NCBI GenBank assembly: GCA_032718475.1 | Contig: JAUCBJ010008237.1 | Span: 62,001-126,000 of the forward strand | Source: Nemertoderma westbladi | Taxonomy: Eukaryota > Xenacoelomorpha > Nemertodermatida > Nemertodermatidae | Direction: 5' to 3' | DNA: 64,000 nucleotides | Part shown: in pieces, positions 34,696-46,637 of the stretch | How positions within the stretch are numbered: position 1 is the first letter of the stretch | Layout: every line of letters begins with the position of its first letter | The notes under the pieces: model-generated | Told to the model about the DNA's origin: nothing | What the model saw: the letters and a program-made list of their open reading frames with translations, nothing else | Database searches by the model: none | Translations under genes and position numbers: made by a program

Positions 34696-37600
34696 ATTGT
34701 ACAGCAGCTTACGTCTACGTCAGCAGACTGCACCGGTAGCCATCTGCTACAGTAAAGGCTACAACTACTAATCGTGTTGATGCTTTATTTTAAATATTAG
34801 TTGCAGTAAGTCCAAAGTTTGATGTGCTGTTTTTAATCAAAATAATTTCTAATGCCACTTATTTGCTACACACAATTGTTACAATGGTTGATTCTCTTGT
34901 CTTGATTTCCACGTATTCTACACCTAACTTCACTACAAAAACTAACTTGGAAAAGCCATTGTGCTTATTACGTCATTGCCGACTTTGCGAAGCTGTTCCC
35001 AACAAAAGTTATAATAATTATGCCTACTGTATGTCCTAAAAAAATATCCAAATCACCAGGTTTAGTATATTTTTAAAATTACGACACACTTTACTGAGAC
35101 ACATACTAAAACGACATGCACTGTACTGCTTATTGATACAGCCATACATTAATACCGTACTTAGAGTGATCTGGGGGAACGCCAAACAACTCACCACAAC
35201 TAAATATACTCCCTATTGAAAGACTAAACTTTGTCGAAACGGCAAAATTAATATGGGAGACCACAATAACAAAAAACAACCTTTTATTACCTCGCTGTTT
35301 CAGCAGACGTCAACGTCCACTATACACACTCAACACACGCTCAATAACAAACCAAAATTACTATATCAAACGGACTCGACTAGCACAAACTCGGAATCTC
35401 TCAACTATCACGTTGCCATTATTGTCTGAAACGTCAACACAAAATAAAATTGAAAGGATTGCATGAAAAAAACAGAATGTTTGGTAGGATAGGCTATCAT
35501 TAACTATTACATCCCCATATCCCCCCTCCCTCCAATTGACCGATGATAGGAGTTGGCTACACTGCAGTAGCTCACCACTACAGTCAACTCATATCAATGC
35601 ACCACTATTTTTTAGAGAAAACACAAGAAGAATAACAAAAATAATTGCATTTTTCTTTATCTGTGTTTTGTACATTATATTAATATTTAATATAATGTGA
35701 TAATATAATGTGATGTGACTGTCAACGCGAGAATAAATAAATAAAGAAAGATAAAATTAAACGTTATTTCGTGTAACAAACTGTCATTTGGATCACACTA
35801 ATAGCTATAATGTGTCTTATATAGTGTTTTTTTACACACAAATATGTTAGTAGGAGACGGTGTGGGGAGGGGGGGGGGGGGGGGGGTGCTTGATGCACAT
35901 CCTATCTCTCCGAATTAATATCGGTAATAGTGACGCGTTATTCTAACCAAAACAATAAACTGAAGACAATATAGTTTAACAGGTTAGGGTTTTATTTTTT
36001 GAACAATCGGATGTTATTTTGTATCGATTCCCCTGGAGATTAATTTTTATTGGGTAGGGAAGCCCACTACTTTCTACTGTAGTTACTGTACATATTTCAG
36101 TAGCAATAATGGATACGGTTGGCGTTCTTGTCGATATTACAGATATGGGGTGGGGGGGGGGGGGGGGGGGAATTGGACGCAATAAAAATTCATACCTCAC
36201 CAGGGGAAATTGAACGCAAATAACAGTTGATTACTCTCAAAAATAAAACTGTAACCTATTCTATCGTGTTTAGATTATTGTTTTGGTTAAAATAACGTGC
36301 CAATGTAATAATCTGCTCCTTTCCCTAAATTGAGAATTTAAATTGAGGCGGGATATTAATTCGCCAAGGCGAGATTTGCGTCGAGTTTTCCCCCCTATCT
36401 CCGATATTACAAACCTCGCTAGCGCTCGGATTTTAAATCGCCCTGCACCGCCAACCGTATAAAGTGCCAGATGGCTTTAACTAAATTGTTATTATTCTAT
36501 TCTGTAAATTTCTAACAAAGCAAAATTGTGTGTACTGTAGTGAGTAAGCTACAGTATAATATGCAGATTACTGTTAATATATCGCACATCACGGTAATGT
36601 TATACACCTCACGTCATTGTTGTTTGTCGGTATGAAAGTTTGACACGTGGCATCTCAAGTTCATTCTATCTGGGTACTTCGCTTGGCGACGGCTGTTGAG
36701 AGTTGGAATTTTATTGCTAGTAAATGTTATCGCATACACTCTATGTATACTGTACTGTACGTACAATACAGAGTATGTACTCGACTAGTGTGTAAATCTG
36801 GAAACAGATTTGTCAACTCCACACACGAGCAGTAGGCCTACAATATGTAGTATTATTGATTTTTTAAAATTGAATTCAAATGCGTAAGAGCTAATATCAA
36901 CAATACTTTACTAACTATTCACATCGTTTTGTCGTTGTTGGAAATACTGTACGTAGAAATTATGCTTGACAAAGTATACTCATGGGCTACTGAAATCATG
37001 TTTGAACTTCACAAAAACTAAAAGCATACGCTGGCTCTGTGATATCCTAAATATTACAGTGATTGTTGTGCTGATTAACTCTTAAATGCAGTATTTTTTA
37101 GCATACTCTGCATTTTAACTTTTTGGTATCTTTACAGTGTATTTTATATTTCAGTGCATTTTACGGAGTTTTATAATAGCTTCTTTAACGAACGGCCTTA
37201 ATTAATAGCCATATCCGTCTCGGATTAATAAACAATGCAACCATAGCAACGCAAAGCCTAACAACTTTTTAATTTATAGCTGTACTGTTGTAGAGTATGC
37301 AGACGATATAATAGGCCTATTATGGAGGAACAATTTATCGACCTTCCTATTATATGACCCCAATCTTACAATTCAACGTTTATTTAGCTAAAATATCTAA
37401 TGTTTGCGATAGTATAATAATAGTAAATATATATTTTAAATCACAAAAAAGAGCAGTGCATAGCTAGTGTTGCTCTATTTTGCCGTTGTGGTGCGTATTA
37501 TAGATATAAAGAGAAGGGTTCATGCCACCATAATATTCGTTATTTGTAATTTCAGGTTAAGTTGAGTTCTGTATGTAAGGAAGTATGCCAAGCATATCCT

Positions 37601-37904
37601 TGTTCTGAAATATTAACATTTTAAAACTATGTTCTAGAATGTTTGGAAATCAAATAGCCTCGCGTAGTTGCAAAAACACACAACTCTGTTACGCACCCCC
37701 CTATTACTCCAACTGTATTACGCAATCCCTCAACCAACTTGTTATTTATTCCCAAGTTAGGAATCCACGTGACGTCTCGTTTCCATCGTTACACATAATA
37801 AAGTAAGGACAAATAATAGCCGCGGTTCCACTGGTTTTGTATCGATGGGGACACGTTCTTCTAAAGCTGGTTAGACGAGTTTGAAAATGAAAATAAGAAT
37901 AATT
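34696..37904. other. Non-coding DNA with two poly-G tracts
   Basis: No exon recognised. It holds G18 at 35869-35886, G19 at 36152-36170 and a small ATATTA inverted repeat near 35670-35698. Open frames across the G tracts encode only proline or glycine runs. Confidence 0.4.
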
Positions 37905-38035
37905 AACTATTTACATACTTGTGTGTAAAGTAGCACTTTACAGTGTGATGATCCGAGTGCTTTGTTACACGAACGAACGTAGTGAGTTAGTGAAAATAAA
38001 GCCACGAGGATCAGAACACTGTAAAGTACTTTATT
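37905..38035. mobile_element. Foldback element F, copy 1
   Basis: A palindromic unit of about 130 bp: GTAGCACTTTACAGTGTGATGATCC on the left pairs with GGATCAGAACACTGTAAAGTAC on the right, around a centre near CGAACGTAGTGAG. A second copy lies at 39641-39768. No coding capacity; the class is unresolved. Confidence 0.65.
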
Positions 38036-38160
38036 CCAAAATTGTAACATTATTCTACGCCGTTAGTATTAACAGCGAGTTGTTATTTAGCACTTTACAA
38101 CTTTAGAGGACATTACAGCATTGTATTGGCCTGTACATTTAGTATTGTATTTGGTGTTAT

Positions 38161-38243
38161 TGTTTACGTGGTAACCATGACGGCGATAAGTAATGTCCCC
38201 GTAGTGGACGTTACTTAACGCCGTCATGGTTACCACGTAAACA
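38161..38243. repeat. Long hairpin: 39-bp inverted repeat with a few-base loop
   Basis: Outer arms of 25 bp are perfect (38161-38185 with 38219-38243, starting TGTTTACGTGGTAACC). Inner arms TAAGTAATGTCC / GGACGTTACTTA extend this with one G:T-type mismatch to a loop of about five bases. It may be a MITE remnant, or a structured RNA if transcribed. Confidence 0.9.
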
Positions 38244-39640
38244 ACAGAAATTTGCTTGACAGCCAGATAGGCCTACTGCAATACCTACCGATAGGCAGGG
38301 TATAGCTATTAATAACCAGTAGGGCCTAGCTATATTATTATAACATGGCTCCAAACGCCGCGATAAATATGAGCTAACTTATTTACTAGAGACGGGCCTA
38401 GCGGCCCGTGAAGCAAGTCGTAGGAGACAGTACGAATCAAGTAAAAGCTTTTTGTTCAGTCTGATATTCAATTAGTGTGAGGGTAGTCCCGGTGGTGTAC
38501 GATAAATTTTCTAGACAACTTCGAACTATAATTATTATGCTGTAATCATCTAATGAATTATAAAAGCTGTTGTGATTATAGAAGATAGAGCAGTTAGCGA
38601 AATGATTATTTTGTTCTATAGGATAGAGTAGTCAGAGAGTTAGAGTAGTCGAGTCGTTGTTTAATAATAATAACAGCAGTTGCCATGAATTCAATATACA
38701 ATCGCGCAAAAGAAGTGATAAGACAAATTCGTTCTTATTTTTGTAATAAATAAAACAGGTTGAGATGTTTCAATGTAAACCGCGATTAACAATTTACAAC
38801 ATTTATATTATTATTATAACAGATTTTTATATTTCAAACTATAATGTTAGCCTTATGGAGAATCATTATGAGGCTGAGTAAACATTCAGCCTTATAAGCA
38901 TACACCCTCCACAGTATTAATGTTGGCACAAAGATTTCAAAATAAAACAATAATGCGATGAGAGCATAGTACAATACACTGTGTAGCCAACACACTGTTT
39001 AACTAACAGTCATTTAGCTTGCACGCCAATTAATTAACATAGCAAGGATGCATTGGGAAGAGTTATTCAGCTGAGACTGTAATAACCAGCTATACCAGTT
39101 AATGTTTTGTTTGATTACTGTCTGGGTTGTAGAATAGAGTGATAATAAAACTTGCACACAAAGTACTTCTTTGTTAGTTGCCCTTCCTATTGAATGTATT
39201 ACTAGGCCATCTCTATACATTTTTCATGAGTGCCAGCTGGTGTTTTATCATTGCGCCTATGGCAATTTTAGTGTTTTGGGGCTATTTTTCGAAATAAAAC
39301 AAGTTGAGATGTTTCAATTTAAACATGTTTCACAAGTACCCTTAGAAATCCATTTTCATGGTCCATGCAAAATTTCATCAAAATCGTTAGAGCCGTTTTT
39401 GCTCTAGGTCAGTAGTCAGTAGCCAGTAGCCAGTAGTCAGTAGTCAGTAGCCTTTTTTTCTTACAGTAATCAAGTCTAACGACTTGCTAATAACATAATT
39501 TATGTCATTTTTACAATTATTTATACAGCAACTAATATAATTTGTGCAGTTTCTATCACTTATAATGTATGTTCATGTACAGTACAATCATTTCGTAATG
39601 TTAAAATTTTGGAATAAAACTACATACATACTTGTTGCAA
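38244..39640. other. Non-coding DNA with short repeats
   Basis: A direct repeat containing GTTGAGATGTTTCAAT occurs near 38760 and 39302. A 7-bp tandem repeat CAGTAGT/CAGTAGC spans 39410-39451 (six units). No exon recognised. Confidence 0.4.
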
Positions 39641-39768
39641 AGTACTTTACAGTGTTCTGATCCTCGTGGCTTTATTTTAACTCACTCACTACGTTAGTTC
39701 GTGTAACAAAGCCACTCGGATCATCACACTGTAAAGTGCTACTTTACACACAAGTATGTAAATAGTTA
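39641..39768. mobile_element. Foldback element F, copy 2
   Basis: Matches the reverse complement of 37905-38035, from TGTAAATAGTT at 39758-39768 to AAAGTACTTTACAGTG near 39639-39654. Because the unit is itself palindromic, the orientation is formal only. Confidence 0.65.
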
Positions 39769-39920
39769 TTGCAACAAGTACTGTATGTACTGTATGTAAT
39801 TACTAACGGCATTGAGTAATGTCTCAACTCACGCACCTTTAAGACGGTTGGCCAAACAATCCCTTCTTTAAATTTAATGCGATATCAGCAAGATTTATAA
39901 AACGTATGGGTTAACTTTTG

Positions 39921-40097
39921 TCAATTGATGAATCCAACTGCACACGCAACATTGGACAAAATATACCAAATCTCTAACCGCATCATCCGTTGCCACTTCT
40001 CCTGTTCTCGAACACTAGCTAAGAAGTTTCCTAAGGTGGTTCTGATTGTGTGCTACTCTCCAACTAGTGTTGCCCTTGTAGAGGAGGTGGATAGTTC
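39921..40097 (+). mobile_element. RTE-like LINE fragment (endonuclease segment)
   Basis: About 175 bp encoding MNPTAHATLD to PTSVALVEEV, the same endonuclease segment present in LINE-B and LINE-C. Both ends are lost, and the right side runs into AT-rich DNA. It is a small relic of the family. Confidence 0.9.
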
Positions 40098-40602
40098 TAT
40101 TCTATCTATAATTTAATTTTCTATTTTATTATTATTTAATATTATTATATTATTTATTTTATTATTCTAAAGTTCCCTGGCATGATCGGCTACTCTGCCC
40201 ATACTGGGCTCGACAAATAGACATAAACCGAAAAACGCCATAGGCGCAATAATAAAAACAGCAGCTGCTGTATATATGGAAATTTAGAAGAGGGCCTAGT
40301 AATGCTATTCAATGGATTGGCCCAAAATTACCTATTTATGCAATGCTTAGGCAAACTATAGGCCTACTATACAATATTACACTATACAATACAATACTGT
40401 AGTGTACATAGACGTACACCGTACACCCAGAACACTGGCCAGAAGTAGAGCCAGAATGATATGTATGAATGACCTCATTCATTGATTAGAATTGATAATC
40501 GAGACTCAAATAGATCAGTGCTGTAAGTACAAATAATAAATTATATTGACAATTTAGCAACTTGAATGGGAGGAGTAGTCGTACTTTTGCGTTATTATAG
40601 TA

Positions 40603-41188
40603 GTAGAGATTTCAAATCTACAAGTAGTTTTCTCATATCTCTTCTCAAACTCAAGTTATTACCCAAAACGTAAGAGCTAGTCTGATTTTTGACAAGCCTT
40701 CGAGCAGCTATATTCGAGCTATATTTTACAATTGTACGGGGCCCTTTTTATAAAAAAGGCTCCCACGGTACAGATATGAATAAAATTGCTAAAACGTTGT
40801 TTTACTAGTTATCTGTTTATCTAAAATAGCGGGAAGCTTTGAATTGTTCCTTAAACTTTAAACACCCATATCTCAGAATGAAGTTTCTTCATGAAAATGA
40901 GTTGAAATTTGGTACACTTGTTAAGATACCTTTCTCCATATTTCTTCTGAACAAATTTGGTTGGAAATGGAGCCTGGAGCTTTTTTATTTTTTAAAAGGC
41001 CAAAAAAAGCCCTTTCTTGGAGCCTTTTTGTTTTAAAAAGGCTCCAGATCATTTTGGATCATTTTGGGGCCAATTTTAAAAATATTTGGTTTGGTTATTC
41101 TTTCATAGTCCATGCGATGTTTAGTAGCACAAAAAATAATTTCCACCCAATTTAGGGTCCAGAGACACAAAAATGTGAGGTTCAGTTT
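40603..41188 (-). mobile_element. Inverse copy of element 1 interior
   Basis: Reverse complement of 17735-18562: shared ACAATTGTACGGGGCCCTTT, TTAAACTTTAAACACC and the nested GGCCAAAAAAAGCCC-type self-complementary blocks. It stops at about 41188, where LINE-C starts, so LINE-C may have inserted into it. Confidence 0.7.
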
Positions 41189-41189
41189 G

Positions 41190-43979
41190 CTGGAGTTGGA
41201 GGCTACTCTCATGTTCCAACCCGACCAACAAAGCCATTGGTGAATCTGAGGCAAGTCACTAGACTAGCCTCAGTAAACACCCTAACACTCGGGTCCCCAA
41301 TGCGTCAAGGTGAGCTGACTGCCTTGGCAGATAAGCTTTCTCTTAGCGCAGTGTGTGTTCAAGAGCACCGAATGCAGATTGGACAGACTGATGAGGTTCT
41401 GATTAAGGACATGGGGGGCGGTTGGCGACTCGCCATCGCGTCAGCAGATGGTAGTGGCAATGGTGGAATTGGTCTATTGATGAATCCAACTGCACATGCA
41501 GCATTGGACGAAATAGACCAAATCTCTAACCGCATCATCCGTTACCACTTATCATGTTCTGGAAGACTGGCTAAGAAGTTTCCTAAAGTGGTTCTGATTG
41601 TGTGCTACTCTCCAACTAGTGTTGCCCCTGTAGAGGAGGTGGAAAATTTCTACAACAATCTACAAGCAGCTACTGATGGAGTGGATCAGCATGCATTCTT
41701 AACATTCCTGGGAGACTTTAATGCAAGTCTGCATCAATCACCTACATCTCCCTGGGTCTATAGCAATAGTGTTAACCGAAATTCTGTCCATCTACAGGAT
41801 TTTATCTCTGGAAATGGATTGTTTTCGGCTGGAACCCAGTTCAAGAAGCGAACTGGAAAGCTATGGACTCATAGTGGACCCAGTGGTCACAAGTCCCAGA
41901 TAGACCATATTCTGTTTCGTAGGAAATACAGGAGCTCTATACAAGACTGTAATGCATTTACACTTCGACCCTTCTCCAGTGATCATCGCCTTATTGTGGC
42001 CAAGGTAAGACTTAGTCTGCGTGCTAGCAGAACAACGAAATCTGCCTTGCCGCGGCATGACTGGTCCTCTCTGTTGCAACAGCCAAGTGTGAGATCCAGC
42101 TTCACACTACAGCTGAGCAACAGGTATGAGGCTCTTGCCTCTGAGGCGGCAGATCACGGTTGATGCCATCAATGATGCTGACGACAGCAGGCAATCATCC
42201 CAGGCATGGAAATCGATCAACTTGCTTACTGGGTGGAAAAGCCAAACAACCACCAAGGTTAAGGCTGAATCACCAGTCGATCGCCTCGATGGTTGGAAGG
42301 CCCACTTTAAAAGCTCCTCAATAATGACAGGGTATTGCCTGATAACTTTATAGAAGTAAACGTGTCTGAGTCTGTACTCCCCGAAATTCCCATTGACGAT
42401 ATCTCCTTTGCAGACGTGCAGGCTGCTGCAAAGAGCATTAAGACCAATCGTGCCAGTGGAGTAGATGGTGTTACTCCTGAGGTCTTTAAAATACCTGAGC
42501 GTTTAAAGCTCATCTATCCCATCATACTAGACATGTACCGAACAACAAGAGTCCCACAAGAAAAGAAAACAAATAAGTTGGTGCCAGTTCCCAAGAAGGG
42601 CAACCTAACACTCTATGGTTCTTTTCGGGGAATCTCCTTGATCTCGATTGCTGCAAAGCTATACAATAGAATTATATTAAATCGCATCAGGGATCCCATT
42701 GAGAGACTGCTTCGTGGAAATCAGAATGGGTTCCGTAAAGGTCGTGGAACCATGGAGCCCATTTTGGCACTTAGAAGGATAATTTATAAATTATCAAAAA
42801 AGACTCCTTGTTGACTTCTTCAAGGCATTTGATTCAGTCTCTCGCTTATGTATGTTTAGCATACTTTCATTATATGGGATTCCTGATGAAATTATTACAT
42901 CAATCAGATTAGTATACGATGGTTCGACAACATTTGTGTCTACTGTTGACGGTGACACAGAACCATTTGAAGTGTTATGGGGCGTCCTCCAGGGTGACAC
43001 ACTTGTACCTTGTACCATTCTTGTTCGTTCATAATTGTGGTTGACTATGTTCTACACATGTCCTTAGATCATCATAATGATGATGGGGTGATGATAACTC
43101 CACCTACTGGCTCCAGAAGTCGAGGAAATCCTGCCAAGTACCTAACTGATCTAGACTTTACTGATGACTTAGGAGTACTCTAAGAATCACTAGAAGGAGC
43201 CCAACGGCTCCTCAGCTCATTAGAACATGCTGCTTCTAGTGTTGGTCTTTTTATTAAATCCAGAAAAACCAAAATTTTGACAGTTAACTTTGAAAGTCAT
43301 CAGCAAGTCTCTGATCGGATGAGCATAAGCTCAAAGGATGGTATGCTTGAGATGTTGACGACTTTACCTGGGATCATGGATCCGGAAGTCAGGTGAGGAC
43401 CTTCGAATACGTAAGGGAAAGGCATGGGCAGCCTTGAATAGGCTTTCCAGGATTTGGAAGTCACCGAGAATTAATCGGAAACTTAAGGTCCGATTATTTA
43501 GAGCAGCAGTAGTTCCAGTACTCCTCTATGGGAGTCCATGCTGGGCTCTAACTGTTGAGGACACCAAATCTCTGGATGGCACATTCACAAGAATGCTACG
43601 CCGGGTTCATTGTGTCAAGTACAATGCACAAATCTCCAACCAGACACTATATAACATTGGAGGTGTCTCATTGGTTCCTCCAAGCTTGACACTAGAACAA
43701 AATCGCCTCCGCTTTGCAAGACATTGCTTTCGCCGTGAGGACCAGCCAGAGCATAATCTTTTACTTTGGCAGCCTCATGGAGTGAATAAGCATGGTGGAC
43801 AGCCCATGACTTTCATGAGACGCCTCTTAAAGGGCACTGGCCTTGAAGATGCGGATGATCTAGCAAATGTCATGGGTGATAGAGAGTTATGGCGGCGCAA
43901 TTTTCTCGACAAGCCGGCACAGCATTCTTAAAAATGCAGCTGCAATGCAGCATGCCGATCCTAGTAGTAGTAGTAGTAC
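41190..43979 (+). mobile_element. LINE-C: 5'-truncated RTE-like LINE with internal deletion
   Basis: Same family as LINE-B, opposite strand. It starts at CTGGAGTTGGAGGC and ends with the tail CCTAGTAGTAGTAGTAGTA (43961-43979). An internal deletion of about 270 bp near 42162 removes the linker between endonuclease and RT. It is followed immediately by a C16 run. No target duplication could be recognised. Confidence 0.92.
41237..43931 (+). pseudogene. LINE-C ORF: endonuclease intact, reverse transcriptase broken
   Basis: 41237-42163 encodes an uninterrupted APE-type endonuclease (QEHRMQ, GDFNAS, IDHILFRRK, SDHRLI). After the linker deletion the frame shifts. RT pieces follow: 42335-42814 (NRASGVDGV to TMEPILALRR), 42852-43034, a region with LDFTDDLGVL where the first residue of the ADD motif is changed, then 43434-43931 (GSPCWALT to the C terminus). 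Several frameshifts and an in-frame stop make it inactive. The intact endonuclease shows where LINE-B lost its frame. Confidence 0.9.
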
Positions 43980-44925
43980 ACGCCCCCCCCCCCCCCCCTT
44001 TAAGCAACACCCAGTCATCATTCAAGCCAACAACAATTTCACACGAATTCGTTCATTTTGACCCTTTGCAATTTGAAATTTACATTTAAAGTTTCTTGTT
44101 AGCGTAATTAAATTAAGTCTGCCATTGAATTGTTAGAAAGCACATAAACCCAGCTAAACATTTTATTTCCGAAGTCAGTTTTCTCATTTGACAGCGTCAT
44201 GTCTGCCTGGAATTCTGTCTGTCTGTCCGTCGAAATATAACCGACAGCTGATACAAACAGACAATGTGAAATGAATCACCAACAATGAAATCTCCCATAA
44301 TAAAAGCTAGTTGGTATTCTTTCTTATTACGTCGACAGAAAGAACGCAGGGCCGTTGAGAGGGGGGGGGGGGCAGAGGGGGGCAAAACCCCCGGGCCCGG
44401 GAATTTCCCCGGGGGCTATACATTCGATCAACGGTCCCAATGCGATTGGAATCTAAGACACGGCACTTAAACCCAGCGTGCGCTTGTAAAGTGAGGTGCG
44501 GAGCTACCGATACCTTCGGGACATAATCACTTTCGATTCATTGGTCGTAACAAACGACTTATGACATACCAGAGGAGCTGCTCCCATTGAAACCAATGTG
44601 TTCCATAATTTATTTCGACTTATGACATACGACTTTTGACATGACTTACCAGTGGAGCACGGGCCTTAGAGTTTACCAATTAAATATTTGTAATAAAAGG
44701 TGAAAAGTTCAATATAGATCTAAATTGTTCATAAAGCCACCATTTTGCCACTTTTCAGCCACCATAGTTATTATATATTTCTTTAACAAAAAGATATATA
44801 TTATTTATTATTTCCAAATGAAGATTATTTTATTATTTTACAAAGTTCGTGTGTTCGTAATTTGCGACATACGAGTTAACAGGTTGTATTTCCAGGTCTA
44901 CCTTTTATTCCAGGTATAGGCCTAC
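43980..44925. other. Non-coding DNA with a GC-rich, self-complementary patch
   Basis: 43983-43998 is C16. 44346-44418 is a G-run followed by CCCCCGGGCCCGGGAATTTC and CCCCGGGGG; GCAGGGCCGTTGAGAGGGGG at its start resembles hAT-type terminal repeats, but I cannot show a partner. Near 44550-44650 the word CGACTTATGACATAC occurs twice, with a decayed third. No exon recognised. Confidence 0.4.
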
Positions 44926-45010
44926 CTATAACTCCGCTAGCGGAATGGTTAGAGCACCAAACTTATATCCTGGAGATCGCTAGTTCGATCCCACCATGAC
45001 GTCATCGGTG
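44926..45010 (+). mobile_element. tRNA-like SINE head
   Basis: A box-like GGAATGGTTAGAGC (44942-44955) and B box AGTTCGATCCC (44982-44992), spaced as in a tRNA gene. The flanks do not form a clean acceptor stem, so a tRNA-derived SINE is more likely than a functional tRNA gene. Its body and right end are undefined. Confidence 0.5.
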
Positions 45011-45690
45011 AATTTCCTTGTCTGTCTCCAACGAAAATTAATATTCTGTAGTTATTGGGCCGAACTTATTTAAGTATTACTGTATTATACCATAAAGCTA
45101 CTGTAAGTAACTCCTCAATATGTGCGGATTTTTCTAATAAAGTATATTTTTGATTTATATGATTATTATAGAGATATAATAATTATGGTAAAAATTTTGA
45201 CAAGATTAAAAAAGTTAAGGGTATAATCGTTGTGTTTAGGCACTTTTATATCAAACACAATCGAACTGTTGACTTGAACACTGCAGAGCTGTTTTATTGT
45301 GAAAGTATCGGCTGGTAGTGTCGATTAATTTCACCTAGGCCTACTGTATACTGTAGCTCGTGGAAGAATGAAAAAACATGTACTGAACACGTTGCGTTAT
45401 GTTCTGAAACACGAACTGAACACACTTTATTGGTTGGTTAGAAGGGAATAATTCAGGATAATATACCCCCAAAAACGAAGAGCTCTCTAATAAACTCATT
45501 TCTGCACGGTTTATATTTTTGCCTGTTACCATGGCATTTAAACTGTCCCGTTGCCCGACTTTTCTACATTATGCATATATTTGGACATTTGTAAATATAT
45601 CCTCGCTTTAATTTGTAATACTGTATGTGTTTTACCGTACTTTCTTGTATGCTTTCTCTTTTGATGCATTAAGGGTTTTTATTTTGAGAG
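45011..45690. other. Non-coding stretch, nothing recognised
   Basis: No exon supported. The right part may already belong to the Penelope-like 3' region that follows. Confidence 0.3.
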
Positions 45691-45836
45691 GAAACTTTGA
45701 ACTGGTGAAGGGATGCACTTTATTCTTGTATAATACTGTACCTAATTCATTAATAAAGTCTGAAGTAGCCCGATAGGGCGAAAACGTTCACATACTCCTA
45801 CTCCTATTTTACTGTGGTATTTTATTTATTTCTTTA
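45691..45836 (+). mobile_element. Penelope-like element 3' end with a hammerhead-like motif
   Basis: 45760-45786 reads CTGAAGTAG, stem GCCC-GATA-GGGC, then GAAAACG. This has the layout of a hammerhead ribozyme core (CUGANGA, stem II, GAAA), with the base at position 9 imperfect. Such motifs are known at Penelope-like element ends, and Penelope RT remnants exist at 62.5-62.9 kb in this window. The upstream coding part is missing here. It could also be only a similar short sequence. Confidence 0.45.
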
Positions 45837-45849
45837 ATAAACTCAACGT

Positions 45850-46440
45850 AGTGACTGTGGAAAGATCATTAAGTTTTATACATAACTCTAAGGGTCTGTG
45901 ATCAGAGGGAAAACTCAAATAGTTGTTGGCTATTGGGGATAAAATATAAGGTAAAAGATGGGGAGACACAAGACATGTGTCCAACTCCGAGATCCACTTT
46001 GAGCCTTCCCGGTAAGAAAGAAATGTTGCAATTGTTGATTATGGAAGGGATGTTATGTTGTTAACCAAAACCAAGTTTGAGTTCACACATATGTTGCTTA
46101 GCTCGGTTCCTCGTTTGTTTTTGGCCGCATCGCATGGTTTATATGTATATATCTAAGATAGAGACACCTCCGTTATGCCAAAATGCCCATTTAAATCGCC
46201 TAAGATACAGTACACGTTTTGCCATAGGTGGACATTAAATGTCCCTGGATGTTGCTTATAATTTCATGTCAATAAAAGCGGGAATCTGAGGGAGCTATAT
46301 AACAACTAGCAAAACTGCATCCTACAAGAAATCGAATTCCACCATCAAAACTTGCTCGGAGTTAGATAAAGACATCTTGCTTATGTGACTAATTAGGCAA
46401 TTTTTTTATTAATAGTACAACCCCGCCACGGTGAGGATGT
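45850..46440 (-). pseudogene. LINE-F endonuclease remnant
   Basis: Minus-strand translation gives, in changing frames, FDGGIRFLVGCSF, then ILGDLNGHFG (the GDxN motif of APE endonucleases) near 46190, then SELDTCLVSP and FPSDHRPLEL (the SDH motif) near 45910. Frameshifts and stops separate them. Family residues are clear, so the assignment is good, but no intact protein is possible. Confidence 0.75.
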
Positions 46441-46637
46441 ACCTGATCTGGACAAATGTCAGACTTAATTAAAACCAGGAACTATGATATCAGATGAACA
46501 TTTAACTTCGGATATAAATATCAAATCGAAATTTATTAAATAATATAAAATAAATACTGTGTCTAGTTTATCTCATAGGCCGGTTGACGTTTTATGCACA
46601 AATGCTTAAGTGGTCTGTTGGTCTGTGCGCGTTATTT

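Noticed and set aside
43867-44089. Open frames running from LINE-C end through the C16 tract
   Set aside because: They are read-through of the LINE tail and the homopolymer (proline or valine runs).
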